This document shows, piece by piece, positions 52,092 through 61,849 of a stretch of DNA of 64,000 bases. This DNA comes from Pedobacter westerhofensis (lineage in GTDB: Bacteria; Bacteroidota; Bacteroidia; Sphingobacteriales; Sphingobacteriaceae). Positions within the stretch are counted from its first letter, which is position 1. Each line of letters starts with the position of its first letter. The position numbers and the translations under genes are program-made. The notes under the pieces are model-generated. The model made no database searches, was not told the DNA's origin, and saw nothing but the letters and a program-made list of their open reading frames with translations. The stretch is taken from assembly GCF_900182595.1 (NCBI RefSeq), contig NZ_FXTN01000004.1, positions 62,001-126,000 of the forward strand. Direction: 5' to 3'.

Positions 52092-55000
52092 ATGACAAGA
52101 TTGAAAGCATTTCTGAGCTGTATACTGTCTGCTGCCGCATTTGGCCTGCAGGCGCAAAGCGCCAGGCCTCCTATAGCAGTGAATTTTAATTTAAAAGAGG
52201 CGGGATATGTAACACTTGTAATTGAGGACGGGAATGGGCAGCGTGTGAGGAACTTAGTTTCGGACACATTTTTTAAAGGGGGCAATAATACCGTATGGTG
52301 GGATGGGCTTAACGATCTTGGCCGTGACCTGGATGCGGCACATCACGGTGTTTATGCAGTTCCTCCGGCACTGGTAGCTCCGGGTAAATACACTGTCCGC
52401 GGGCTGCTGCACCAGCAAGTTAAAACAGCTTATCAACTTTCTGTGTATGCAAACGGAAATCCGCCATGGGATACTAAAGACCATACGGGTGCCTGGCTTG
52501 CAAATCATACACCGCCCCAGGCGGCGGCTTTTGTGCCGGCAGAATTATCGCCAGGCAAACAGCCGGCAGTTTTTCTGGGCGCTTATATTACCGAGGGACC
52601 TGATGGTCTGATCTGGGTGGATCTTGACGGCAAGAAAATGGGCGGCAAGACCTGGGTAGGCGGAGTATGGACGGCCGCGCCCTATATGGCCAGGGATGGG
52701 GGCAAGGTTGCCCTGCCGGGTATTTCTGTGTATGTGGCCTCGGTATGGGAAACATCCGGCAATTCCGGCCAGGGAACTGTCCGCATCAGTGCCTTGCCAA
52801 AAAATGCCGATAAGCCTGTTTTTTTGTACCCAACCGGCCCGCTTATTCATGAAGCGGGCGCGATTATGTCTGAAATCGGGGGTTTTGCGGTTTATAACGG
52901 TATAGGTGTGGTAAGCCTGACCAAAAAGAACCAGCTGGTATTTACAGACCTCAAAAACGGTAAAGCATTGGGTACGCTGATAGTAGAAAACCCGCATGCG
53001 GCGTTGTTCGATAAAAAGGGAAGCCTTTTGTTACTGTCGGGGAATAAATTACTGCGTTATGAGCGGGCCGCTGATCCTGCTCATCCGGAGCCGGCATCTG
53101 TCCTGATCTCTTCGCAGCTTGAGGCACCGGTAGGTATTACACAGGATGCAGCAGGAAGATTATATATCAGCAACGGAGGCACAAGTCACCAGGTAAAAGT
53201 ATTTACTGCTGAGGGAAAATTTCTCTATGCAATTGGTAAGCCAGGTGCTCCCGCAGCCGGAATGTATGATCCTTTACATATGAATAATCCTGCAGGGATG
53301 GCAATCGATTCGCGCAGCCAGCTGTGGGTAACTGAAAATGATTACCTGCCCAAGCGCGTGAGCGTATGGACGCTGGACGGTAAATTTATACGTGCTTTTT
53401 ACGGGCCTGCAAAATATGGCGGAGGGGGAACGATAGACCCGCAGGATAAAACCAGGTTTTACTACGCGGAGCAGGACCTGGGTTCGATGGAGTTTAAGAT
53501 CGACTGGAAAAGTGGTAAATCTGAGTTGCACAGCATCTTGTACAGGAAAACTCCTGGCAAAATGAGCCTCCCTGCCCGTATAGCGGCCCCTGAAACAGCG
53601 ATATATTATAAAGGAAAAAGATATTTTACGAACTGTTATAATTCCAATCCAACGGGCGCGCCCGCCACCGCCTTTCTATTTGTAGAACGGAATGGAAAAT
53701 TACAGCCTGCAGCAGCGATGGGGAGCGCTGAAAGCTGGGGCCTGTTGAAAGAATCAAGGTTTATTCCTTCCTGGCCTACGGGGGTAGACCTGAATTCAAA
53801 AGGGCAGAACTCACAGGCATTTTTTATATGGAACGATCTCAATGAAGATGCAGCGGTACAGCCGGAAGAACTTAGTTTTCAGAAAGGCGCAGCCAGCGGC
53901 GTTACTGTGATGGATGATCTTTCCTTTTGTATCACCCGGCTTAAAGGAGCAGCAGTACAGTTTTCGCCGGTTAGTTTTACTGCAGCTGGTGTCCCGGTTT
54001 ACAGCATTACTCAGGGAAAGGTGCTGGCAGAAGGCGTGCAGCCTCCCGGATCTTCGGGTGGCGACCAGGTGCTGGCCGCAGGCGGGGGCTGGACTGTGGT
54101 AACGCAGGGAATTTTGCCTTTTGAAAGGTATTCGCTGAGTGGTGCCAAAAATGGGAAGCCTGTATGGAGTTATCCGAATTTATGGCCGGGGCTGCATGCC
54201 GGTCATGAAGCTCCACTGCCGCTATTTACCGGTGAATTGATTGCCCCAACGAGATTACTGGGCGGGCTTTTGCACATTAAGGGTGTTGAGGGGGCGCTAT
54301 GGGCGCTCAACAGCAATCACGGAATGATCTATATTTTCACTGCAGATGGTTTATTTGTCACCACTTTATTTGAACCCATGCGTACAGGCAGGCGCTGGGA
54401 TATGCCTGTAGCGCAGAGGGGCATGAGTTTAAAAGGACTTACCCTGGGCGAGGAGAATTTCTGGCCGGGCATGACTGTTACGGCTGCAGGGGAGGTTTAT
54501 CTTGTTGACGGGGCAGGAAGCAGTATCGTTAGTGTAGAGGGACTGCAAACCCTGCGCAGGCTGCCCCCGGTAAGTATTGTCGTCACTACAGATGACCTGA
54601 AGAAAAGCGCTGCTTTCCAGGGCAGGGCAGAAATGGCCCGTCAGAAAAGTATGATCAGGCCGGTACTTAAAGTTGCAGTCTCAAACACGCCGATAGCAGT
54701 AGATGGCAACCTGGAAGACTGGAAAAACACCGACTGGGCAGAAATTGATAAAAGAGGAGTGAAAGCAAACTTCAATTCGAACGCAAAACCTTATCATGTA
54801 AGTGCTGCGATTGCTGTGTCAAACGGTAAACTGTACGCGGCCTGGCGTACCGGTGATGCTGCCTTGCTGAGGAACTCATTTGAAATGCCGCTGGCTCCTT
54901 TTAAAACAGGAGGGGCGTTGGACCTGATGATCGGTACTTCGGCCTCCGGAGCAGATCAGAAACGGACAGCACCTGTAGCCGGGGATTTGCGTTTACTGGT

Positions 55001-55379
55001 AACGCTGAGCAGGGGCAAGGCTCATGCGCTACTGTATCGTGCTGTAGTTGCAGGCGTAAAGGGAGCAGACAAGGTGCCCTTTTCTTCGCCCTGGCGTACG
55101 GTTACGTTCGACCGGGTAGATGATGTGTCTGATCAGCTGGAGTTTGCTGCCGGCAAAGACGGAGCTTTTGAGCTTGCATTACCGCTGAGCACACTGAATA
55201 TGATGCCTGTTCCCGGCACTTTGATCAGGGGAGATATCGGTATCATCCGTGGGGATGGCAGCAGGACCATCTCACGGGTGTACTGGAACAATAAAGCGAC
55301 GTCCATCATTTCTGATGTGCCCTCAGAAGCAGAGCTTAGTCCGGGACTTTGGGGAACCTGGCAGTTTGAAACGAGATAA
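52092..55379 (+). CDS. Large secreted modular protein: FlgD-like, NHL-like propeller and CBM9/DOMON-like domains
   Basis: 1095 residues. Signal peptide ends near LQAQ. The first domain (about 35-105) resembles FlgD-type Ig domains: GYVTLVIEDGNGQRVRNLV, then NNTVWWDGLNDLGR. A central region of NHL/SMP-30-like propeller blades (GPDGLIWVDLDG, DAAGRLYISNGG, DSRSQLWVTEND, SLKGLTLGEENFWPG) spans about 180-820. The tail from about 863 (TPIAVDGNLEDWKNTDW) is like the CBM9/DOMON beta-sandwich. It is presumably outside the cell and may bind or cleave a carbohydrate; no catalytic residue can be assigned. The family is not recognised. Confidence 0.78.
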   Translation: MTRLKAFLSCILSAAAFGLQAQSARPPIAVNFNLKEAGYVTLVIEDGNGQRVRNLVSDTFFKGGNNTVWWDGLNDLGRDLDAAHHGVYAVPPALVAPGKYTVRGLLHQQVKTAYQLSVYANGNPPWDTKDHTGAWLANHTPPQAAAFVPAELSPGKQPAVFLGAYITEGPDGLIWVDLDGKKMGGKTWVGGVWTAAPYMARDGGKVALPGISVYVASVWETSGNSGQGTVRISALPKNADKPVFLYPTGPLIHEAGAIMSEIGGFAVYNGIGVVSLTKKNQLVFTDLKNGKALGTLIVENPHAALFDKKGSLLLLSGNKLLRYERAADPAHPEPASVLISSQLEAPVGITQDAAGRLYISNGGTSHQVKVFTAEGKFLYAIGKPGAPAAGMYDPLHMNNPAGMAIDSRSQLWVTENDYLPKRVSVWTLDGKFIRAFYGPAKYGGGGTIDPQDKTRFYYAEQDLGSMEFKIDWKSGKSELHSILYRKTPGKMSLPARIAAPETAIYYKGKRYFTNCYNSNPTGAPATAFLFVERNGKLQPAAAMGSAESWGLLKESRFIPSWPTGVDLNSKGQNSQAFFIWNDLNEDAAVQPEELSFQKGAASGVTVMDDLSFCITRLKGAAVQFSPVSFTAAGVPVYSITQGKVLAEGVQPPGSSGGDQVLAAGGGWTVVTQGILPFERYSLSGAKNGKPVWSYPNLWPGLHAGHEAPLPLFTGELIAPTRLLGGLLHIKGVEGALWALNSNHGMIYIFTADGLFVTTLFEPMRTGRRWDMPVAQRGMSLKGLTLGEENFWPGMTVTAAGEVYLVDGAGSSIVSVEGLQTLRRLPPVSIVVTTDDLKKSAAFQGRAEMARQKSMIRPVLKVAVSNTPIAVDGNLEDWKNTDWAEIDKRGVKANFNSNAKPYHVSAAIAVSNGKLYAAWRTGDAALLRNSFEMPLAPFKTGGALDLMIGTSASGADQKRTAPVAGDLRLLVTLSRGKAHALLYRAVVAGVKGADKVPFSSPWRTVTFDRVDDVSDQLEFAAGKDGAFELALPLSTLNMMPVPGTLIRGDIGIIRGDGSRTISRVYWNNKATSIISDVPSEAELSPGLWGTWQFETR

Positions 55380-55402
55380 TATCATTTGATATCAATAGTA
55401 AA

Positions 55403-56308
55403 TCAGCGGAGGCTGCTGATCCATTTCAGTATGAAATCAGCATCTTCTTTCCAGCTTGGCAAGCCTAAAACAAAGTGGTTCCTGCCGGGAAACTTCTTGT
55501 AATCTACTACGGAGCCATTTCGCTTGTATCTTTTGTAATTGCGAAGATTAAGGTTTGCCGGAGTGATATGATCATTATCCCCTGCTGTAAGCAGCAGGGG
55601 CACGTGCATCTTTTCAAAATCTATCCTTGCTGCGCCCGACAAAATTCCCCTTGCCACTTTTTTGGATTCTGGAATAGTATTCTTCTCGTAGGTGCTTTCC
55701 TGTTCATCCCGGGCCATCCCGTTGACGAAAGCGTACTGCCAGTCTTTAAACGACATTAAATAGGTTTTGTTGAGGGAGCTGAATAAGCCCAGTGATTTCC
55801 AGGCGGCTTTTAGGGATGAGGGCTGGTAAGGGAAAACGCCGAGGGGCGGAACGGAATGTATAGCAATGCCTGCGGCAACAAGATCACGGTTTACCATAAT
55901 CTGGGTGATCAGTCCTCCGAGTGAATGGCCGATCAGTATTGGTTTTTCCGGTAAGGCTTTGATGATTGCGCCATAGTGCTCGATCAATCCTGACAAAGTA
56001 AGCCCTGCAAGTTCAGAGTCCTGCTGATGCCTTTTTCTAAGCACTTCGGCAGGTTCATCCTTAAACGGCCATGCAGGCGCTAAGGTAGTATAACCTTTGC
56101 TTTTGAAATATGCGATCCATTCATTCCAGCTGTTATGACTCACAAATGCTCCTGTGATAAATACGATGGTGTGGGTGTCGGCGATTTTAGTGTAATGCCG
56201 TTTGAGTTTTAATTTTAGTTTGGAAGCAAAGAGGTCATTGTGTGAGTGGTGGAGATCCGGGAGGGCCGGTTTAATATTCTTTAATGAAGTGCCGGCTTTT
56301 TTATTCAT
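55403..56308 (-). CDS. Alpha/beta hydrolase
   Basis: 301 residues, no signal. The nucleophile elbow is GHSLGG (LIGHSLGGLITQIM), preceded by an oxyanion-type region in TIVFITGAFVSHNSWNEW. The Asp and His of the triad are probably in LLLTAGDNDHITP and GRNHFVLG. The first 45 residues are an extra basic leader. A serine hydrolase acting on an ester or peptide is likely, but the substrate is not known. It is divergent from the Crp-like regulator gene across an AT-rich 331-bp gap. Confidence 0.86.
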   Translation of the reverse strand: MNKKAGTSLKNIKPALPDLHHSHNDLFASKLKLKLKRHYTKIADTHTIVFITGAFVSHNSWNEWIAYFKSKGYTTLAPAWPFKDEPAEVLRKRHQQDSELAGLTLSGLIEHYGAIIKALPEKPILIGHSLGGLITQIMVNRDLVAAGIAIHSVPPLGVFPYQPSSLKAAWKSLGLFSSLNKTYLMSFKDWQYAFVNGMARDEQESTYEKNTIPESKKVARGILSGAARIDFEKMHVPLLLTAGDNDHITPANLNLRNYKRYKRNGSVVDYKKFPGRNHFVLGLPSWKEDADFILKWISSLR

Positions 56309-56639
56309 TATTAAAAAATATCAATCTATATGTATAATTAAATAATTATGCATCAGCAATTTATAAATTATTAAGGAAAATAACAATAGTATTTTGTGGG
56401 TTTTAAATGTCTTTTCGAAGCTTAAAACCATTTTGGGGCCAGAGGTTTCTACTAAAAGCACATATTTACAGGCTTGGTTTTTGTACATGGATTTTTTATT
56501 GTAAAAATCTTGTTTCTATTTGGTTACCGGGTATTTTAACACCCATGTTGGGTATTTAATTCCCTTGATAATCGTTATCATGGATTATTTTAATTATACT
56601 TGTAATTATACTTTTATATTTATATTAAATTAGTTCAAG
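56309..56639. other. AT-rich divergent intergenic region
   Basis: This 331-bp region has no gene. It contains a Fur-box-like palindrome (56566-56580) and an AT-rich tract running into the Crp-like start. A GGGTATTT motif occurs twice (56530-56537 and 56550-56557). Confidence 0.6.
56566..56580. promoter_or_regulatory. Fur-box-like 7-1-7 palindrome
   Basis: TGATAATCGTTATCA matches the 7-1-7 Fur consensus TGATAATNATTATCA at all positions but one (G for A). It lies 60 bp before the Crp-like gene. Crp/Fnr-type sites are also dyads, so another protein is possible. Confidence 0.5.
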
Positions 56640-57221
56640 ATGGATCACGGCCTCTTACTTCGAAATATTGCCAGATATATTAAACTTGATAAGGAAGAGG
56701 AAGAATACCTGATCCCTCTGCTGATGTCTAAAAAAGTGAAGGCAAAAGAAGTATTGCTGGAGGCTGGTGATGTGAATCAGAAGGTGATTTTTGTAACCGG
56801 CGGCTGCCTGAGAAGTTATGCGCTGGATAACAACGGATTTGAACATATCCTTCAGTTTGCGCCTCCGGGATGGTGGATTATTGACATGCTGAGCTTTATT
56901 ACGCAGGAGCCTTCGCGCTTGAACATTGATGCTATAGAAGACAGTGAGATCATTTATCTTTTGAAGTCTGATTTCGATACGATCTATCTGGAGGTACCAA
57001 AGTTTGAACGTTTCGGCAGGATACTGACGATGAACGGTATGGCTACTTTTCAGCACAGGCAGATTGATAACGTGAGTTTGAGCCCTTCAGAACGTTACGT
57101 GAAGTTTTGTAAGCTATACCCTTCCCTGATTCGTGATCTTCCGCTGAAGCAAATTGCATCGTACATTGGGGTGTCCCCGGAGTTTCTCAGCAAAATGCTG
57201 TCAACGGCCATTTTCAAGTAA
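56640..57221 (+). CDS. Crp/Fnr-family transcriptional regulator
   Basis: 193 residues: an N-terminal cyclic-nucleotide-type beta roll (LLEAGDVNQKVIFVTGGCLRSYALDNNGFEHILQFAPPGWWIIDMLSFI) and a C-terminal helix-turn-helix (LPLKQIASYIGVSPEFLSKML). There is no Fnr-type Cys cluster. Several Bacteroidota proteins of this size (about 190 residues) respond to unknown signals rather than cAMP. The Fur-box-like site upstream suggests iron control or autoregulation, and the alpha/beta hydrolase gene may be a target. Confidence 0.88.
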   Translation: MDHGLLLRNIARYIKLDKEEEEYLIPLLMSKKVKAKEVLLEAGDVNQKVIFVTGGCLRSYALDNNGFEHILQFAPPGWWIIDMLSFITQEPSRLNIDAIEDSEIIYLLKSDFDTIYLEVPKFERFGRILTMNGMATFQHRQIDNVSLSPSERYVKFCKLYPSLIRDLPLKQIASYIGVSPEFLSKMLSTAIFK

Positions 57222-57245
57222 TCCTGTCAGGCATATGCGCTCTCT

Positions 57246-58325
57246 TTAAGTATCTTCCTTGAAAACCAGCAGAGGCTTATGCGTGCGGTAGGCCAGGTTC
57301 CTGGTAAGGCTGCGGTGAAATATACGTTCAAAAAAGCCATATTCTTTAGGGATAGTAATCAGCAGGTCCATTTCGTTCTCGTCGGCAAAATCAAGGATTC
57401 CTTCTTCTACATTTTCATGATCGGTGTAATAATATTTAACGTCCTTTTCATTCCAGATCTGATGCAGTTCTTTCAGTTCATCTTTAGCACGGGCATTGGG
57501 CGGCACTTCAACCTTATTGACGTATAAAATTGAAAGCCTGGCCTTTAATTTTTTGATCAGCGTATTGATAGGATATACAGGAATGGTCTTTGTCACATTT
57601 TTGAGATCGCATGCAAAAACCACATTCTGGATTTTTTTGTATGTGGCCTGATGGGGGACCACCAAAAGTGAGGTGTGTGTTTCTTTGGCAACAGCAATGG
57701 TATTGCTGCCTGCCAGAACTTTTTCTATAGCGCTTTTTCCTGCCATTCCCATGACAATCAGGCCGATATGCTGTTGTTCTGTAATCATATTTACGGCGGG
57801 CACCAGCGCTCTTCCGTCAGACAGGATTACTATCTCCGTATTTTCGTAAACCAGGGCTTGCAGTTCTTCTTTTAATGCTGCTATCTTATCACGGCTTTCT
57901 TTTTCAGAATGAACGATTTCCGGGGAGACTGGCGCCAGGGTACCGGTCACCACAGGGAGAGCATCGTAGGAATGGTAGATGACCAGCGCAGCACTTTGCA
58001 GCTGATGGGTCAATCCTGCCGCATATTTTGCTGCATTGAAAGCTGCATCAGAAAAGTCTGATAACAGCAGGATCTTTCCTGCGCCGTGCAGACTGGTCAG
58101 GTGTTCATCTATGGCCTGCTCCAGTTCTGTGAACTGTTTTTCAGAAAGCATACGCTGCCCCTGATTTTCCACCGTCCAGGTACCTTGTGCCGAGCGTTTC
58201 AATATGATCGGGTCGGGTTCACCGGTAATCATTTCAACTTTAAATCTTTGAAGATGCCCGGAGGCTGTTACAATGGCGTCAAGATCCAGGCTGCCCGCTT
58301 TGAATTTTACTGAAAATGTTTTCAT
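57246..58325 (-). CDS. Two-domain universal stress protein with extra N-terminal domain
   Basis: 359 residues. Usp domain 1 spans about 82-222 (KILLLSDFSDAAFNAAKYAAG, GMAGKSAIEKVLAGSNTIAVAKETHTSLLVVP, the GxxG-9x-G(S/T) nucleotide motif). Usp domain 2 (about 230-357) lacks a clear version of it. An extra domain of about 80 residues at the N-terminus (FSVKFKAGSLDLDAIVTASGHLQRFKVEM) has a beta pattern and is unusual in Usp proteins; I do not recognise it. The protein is cytoplasmic, and stress-linked binding of ATP is likely at domain 1 only. Confidence 0.86.
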   Translation of the reverse strand: MKTFSVKFKAGSLDLDAIVTASGHLQRFKVEMITGEPDPIILKRSAQGTWTVENQGQRMLSEKQFTELEQAIDEHLTSLHGAGKILLLSDFSDAAFNAAKYAAGLTHQLQSAALVIYHSYDALPVVTGTLAPVSPEIVHSEKESRDKIAALKEELQALVYENTEIVILSDGRALVPAVNMITEQQHIGLIVMGMAGKSAIEKVLAGSNTIAVAKETHTSLLVVPHQATYKKIQNVVFACDLKNVTKTIPVYPINTLIKKLKARLSILYVNKVEVPPNARAKDELKELHQIWNEKDVKYYYTDHENVEEGILDFADENEMDLLITIPKEYGFFERIFHRSLTRNLAYRTHKPLLVFKEDT

Positions 58326-58500
58326 TGTCTAATTTTTTTAGGCCAAATTAATTTCTCCTGTAATTATTCTGTCCGGTAAATTGATAACAAGCGTAACATT
58401 AATTGGTTTGGTTTTCAGTTAGATGGCATGATGTTTTTTGTATATTGCATTTGCCCGCACAGCAGGTACTTGATTTTGGATTCATTTAAAGCATCAGTTG

Positions 58501-58968
58501 ATGAGAAGATTTCTTTTTGTATTACTCTTATTTGCTGCCGGCCAGCATGCCCGCGCACAAAATGCAGCCGCACAGCAGGAAATACAGGCACCGGTGCTCA
58601 GGTTTTTTGATGCTATGGCCGCTGGCGCTGAGAAGGCCGTTGCTGCAGAGGCAGCCCCGGGATTTTCTTTGCTTGAGAATGGTAAGGTCTGGAACCTGGA
58701 TTCGCTGGTAAATTCTGTCAGCAAATACAAGGGCATGGGAATTACCAGGATTAACCGGCTTGATTTTATCAATACCGAACAAAGCGGAAACCTGGCCTGG
58801 GTATCCTATTATAACACTGCTGATCTGACCTATAAGGGACGGCAGATTATCATGAAATGGCTGGAGAGTGCGCTGCTGATCAGGGAGAAGCGGCAATGGA
58901 AGATCAAACTTTTGCATTCTACGGAATTAAAACCTGCAGCAGCGGCAGCGAAGAAGAACCGGGAATAA
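58501..58968 (+). CDS. Secreted NTF2-like (SnoaL/DUF4440) protein
   Basis: 155 residues. Signal peptide MRRFLFVLLLFAAGQHARA, chosen from the ATG at 58501; a TTG one codon upstream is possible. The mature domain begins with a helix (VLRFFDAMAAGAEKAVA) and strands (GNLAWVSYYNTADLTYKGRQIIMKWLESALLIREKRQWKIKLLHSTEL), matching NTF2-like DUF4440. It keeps no recognisable catalytic residues. Its function is unknown; such proteins often bind small ligands. A BamA-like gene follows on the same strand. Confidence 0.75.
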   Translation: MRRFLFVLLLFAAGQHARAQNAAAQQEIQAPVLRFFDAMAAGAEKAVAAEAAPGFSLLENGKVWNLDSLVNSVSKYKGMGITRINRLDFINTEQSGNLAWVSYYNTADLTYKGRQIIMKWLESALLIREKRQWKIKLLHSTELKPAAAAAKKNRE

Positions 58969-59108
58969 TTGATACGATAGTCACCAGCTTATCTTTTTTT
59001 AGCTTTAGCTGGTAAAAAGTGCTTTTCCCGCAAACTTTATAATCCATATAACGTTTAGGTGTAAGTATTCTCTTTATGAACAAAGAAAGACGCTCTAAAC
59101 TTATATAT

Positions 59109-60329
59109 ATGACAAAGTATCTATTTATCCTTTTGTGTTTGTTTCCATTTTTCTTATCGGCACAGAACACGCCAACAATGATGCCCCAGAATAATGTCGT
59201 AAAGGACACCACCAGACAAACAGATCTGATAGATATTTATAAAGGCCTCTTTCATGTAAACCCAAAAAAAATCAGGACTGAAAAGGGTAAAAGAGTATAT
59301 TTTTCTGTGCTGCCGGTTGGCGGATCAGCTCCGGGAGGAAGCGGGAATGCTTTGGTAACGAGTACCACAGCAGCAATGTACCTGGGCGACCGCCGGACCA
59401 CAAATATCTCCAGTGCTACATTTGCACCTTACTGGAACTTTAAAAGCCGTTTCGGACTGCCTTTGCGGTCGAGCATCTGGCTTCCTGATAACACCTGGGT
59501 AATACAGGGAGATATACGTTTTCTCCGTTATCCACAATACACCTGGGGACTGGGAAGCAACCGTAACAATGACGACAACATACTGGTGAACTATAATTAT
59601 ATCCGCTTTTATCAAAAAGCGCTTAAGCGCATCAAACCTTATCTTTTTGCTGGTATTGGTTATCACCTGGATTACCGTTCAAGTATCGGGAGCGATAGCC
59701 AGGAAACGACCCTGCAGGAGTTTACAAAATATAATTACGGCGTAAGCGGCAATTCAGTATCCTCTGGTATCAGCCTGAACCTGTTGTACGATACCAGAAA
59801 TAACTCCATCAACCCGCTTCCCGGTGCTTATGCCAACCTTGAATTTCGCGAGAACCCCGGCTTTCTTGGCAGCGATAACACCTGGTCGTCTGTTTTTCTG
59901 GATGTAAGAAAATATTTTTCCATGAATCCCGCAAAGCCCAATCAGCAGAACCAGCTGGCTTTCTGGTCGTATTTCTGGAGCTCTCTGAGCAATAAAACAC
60001 CCTATCTGGATTTGCCAAGTGTTGGCTGGGACCCCTATAACCGTTCCGGAAGAGGTATCGATCAAAATCGCTACCGCGGAAAATCCCTGTTCTATTTTGA
60101 AACAGAATACAGGAGGGACATCACTGAAAACGGATTGCTGGGCTTTGTAGTTTTCGCCAATACGAATACGGTCAGTGGCTCTGGTTCCTTCTTCACATCC
60201 TGGCATCCTGCAGCTGGTACAGGTTTAAGGGTGAAATTCAATAAAGGATCCAATACAAATATTGGTATTGATTATGGCGTAAGCAAAGGCTACAGCAGGG
60301 TGATCTTCAGCTTAGGCGAAGCCTTTTAA
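59109..60329 (+). CDS. BamA/TamA-family outer-membrane barrel protein, copy 2
   Basis: About 406 residues from the ATG that opens a clear signal peptide (MTKYLFILLCLFPFFLSAQ). An ATG eleven codons upstream is also possible. The barrel region has RSGRG in PYLDLPSVGWDPYNRSGRG and ends with a Phe (SLGEAF), typical of Omp85-type barrels without POTRA domains. The C-terminal half is similar to the copy at 21046-22404. The function may be insertion or export at the outer membrane, but no partner is known. Confidence 0.83.
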   Translation: MTKYLFILLCLFPFFLSAQNTPTMMPQNNVVKDTTRQTDLIDIYKGLFHVNPKKIRTEKGKRVYFSVLPVGGSAPGGSGNALVTSTTAAMYLGDRRTTNISSATFAPYWNFKSRFGLPLRSSIWLPDNTWVIQGDIRFLRYPQYTWGLGSNRNNDDNILVNYNYIRFYQKALKRIKPYLFAGIGYHLDYRSSIGSDSQETTLQEFTKYNYGVSGNSVSSGISLNLLYDTRNNSINPLPGAYANLEFRENPGFLGSDNTWSSVFLDVRKYFSMNPAKPNQQNQLAFWSYFWSSLSNKTPYLDLPSVGWDPYNRSGRGIDQNRYRGKSLFYFETEYRRDITENGLLGFVVFANTNTVSGSGSFFTSWHPAAGTGLRVKFNKGSNTNIGIDYGVSKGYSRVIFSLGEAF

Positions 60330-60463
60330 ATCATGTTTGCAGATATTTTTCCCTGCTTGCGATCCCATACGATTTTGCAACATTCCTGAAACCTCTTGTT
60401 TGAGGTCAATAAATTTTATACATTGTAGAATATACCAAATATATCCTTTAATCAAAAATTTTT

Positions 60464-61849
60464 ATGACCAACGGGAATTCTTTAAAACTGGCGATAACAG
60501 CATTTGCACTCCTACTTACTTTACCACCTGTCCTTCGCGCTCAAACTCCTGAAACTGTTAATTTATTTGATGGTAAAACATTAAAAGGCTGGAAGAAAAC
60601 TGCCGGCAGCGCTACCTATGAAGTAAAAGATGGTGTAATCGTTGGTACCACTGTAGAGGGCACGGGTAATTCCTTTTTGGCTACGGAGAAAGAATACCGG
60701 GATTTTGTTCTTGAAGTGGATGTGATGCTGGAAAGCCCTAAAGGAAATTCCGGTGTGCAGATAAGGAGCCATGTAGATCCCGCAGGCAACAATGGAAAAG
60801 GAAAAGTATATGGAAAGCAGGCAGAAGTTGATCCCACAGACAGGAAATGGAGTGGCGGGATCTATGATGAAGCACGCCGCGAATGGCTGTATCCGCTCAC
60901 GCTGAACCCTGCGGCAGGCAATGCCTATAAAGCGAATAGTTATAATCACTTAAAGATAGAATGCCTCGGGAACGAAATGAAAACCTGGATTAATGGCGTT
61001 CCGGCGGCTGATGTGATTGATACCCTGGATCAGAGTGGTTTTATCGCTTTGCAGGTGCATGGAATTACAGAAGCATCTGAAGCAGGTAAAAAGGTTTATT
61101 TTAAAAATATCCGCATACAGACCACTGGTATCAAACCAACGCCCTTTCCTTCGGGATTATACGTAGTGAATTACCAGCCCAATACGCTGAGCAGTTATGA
61201 GAAAAAAGAGGGTTGGAAATTGCTGTTTGACGGTAAAAGCAGCGCCGGATGGGTAGCTGCAAATAAAAGTACTTTTCCTTCCCATGGCTGGGCTATTGCG
61301 AATGGGGTATTGAGTGTATTGCCTGCTGAAGGCAAAGAATCTACCAATGGCGGTGATATTGTGAGCACAGAGCAGTTTTCTGCATTTGATCTGTCCTTTG
61401 AATTCCAGCTTACACCCGGGGCGAACAGCGGGGTGAAATATTTTGTCACGCTGAAAGAACAAACTGCCGGATCGGCCATAGGACTGGAATACCAGGTGCT
61501 GGATGATGAACTGCATCCGGATGCAAAGCTTGGACGTGACGGAAACCGGACACTGGCATCTTTGTACGATCTGATCCGGGCTGATAAACCCAAACGTTTT
61601 GTGCGCCCGATCGGACAGTGGAATACAGGACGTGTGGTGGTTTACCCTGATAATAGAGTTGAGCATTACCTCAATGGTGTAAAGGTACTGAGCTATCAGC
61701 GCGCATCGCCGGCTTTCCGCGAGTTGGTAGCGGTTAGTAAATATAAGGACTGGAAGGACTTTGGTGAAGCGAAACAGGGTCATATTCTGATACAGGACCA
61801 TGGCAATAAAGTAAATTTCAGAAGCATTAAAATCAAAAAACTTCAATAA
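60464..61849 (+). CDS. Secreted double DUF1080 (3-keto-disaccharide hydrolase-type) protein
   Basis: 461 residues: signal peptide ending near LRAQ, then two DUF1080 domains. The first (about 32-215) has LFDGKTLKGWKKT, GNSGVQIRSH and the family's GGIYDE. The second (about 245-458) has LFDGKSSAGW, ANSGVKYFVTL and EYQVLDDELHPDA. DUF1080 proteins fold as concanavalin-like beta-sandwiches, and some hydrolyse 3-keto-glycosides made by GMC/Gfo-type oxidases. The amine oxidase and GMC oxidoreductase genes lie just downstream, which agrees with carbohydrate or glycoside oxidation. Confidence 0.88.
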   Translation: MTNGNSLKLAITAFALLLTLPPVLRAQTPETVNLFDGKTLKGWKKTAGSATYEVKDGVIVGTTVEGTGNSFLATEKEYRDFVLEVDVMLESPKGNSGVQIRSHVDPAGNNGKGKVYGKQAEVDPTDRKWSGGIYDEARREWLYPLTLNPAAGNAYKANSYNHLKIECLGNEMKTWINGVPAADVIDTLDQSGFIALQVHGITEASEAGKKVYFKNIRIQTTGIKPTPFPSGLYVVNYQPNTLSSYEKKEGWKLLFDGKSSAGWVAANKSTFPSHGWAIANGVLSVLPAEGKESTNGGDIVSTEQFSAFDLSFEFQLTPGANSGVKYFVTLKEQTAGSAIGLEYQVLDDELHPDAKLGRDGNRTLASLYDLIRADKPKRFVRPIGQWNTGRVVVYPDNRVEHYLNGVKVLSYQRASPAFRELVAVSKYKDWKDFGEAKQGHILIQDHGNKVNFRSIKIKKLQ

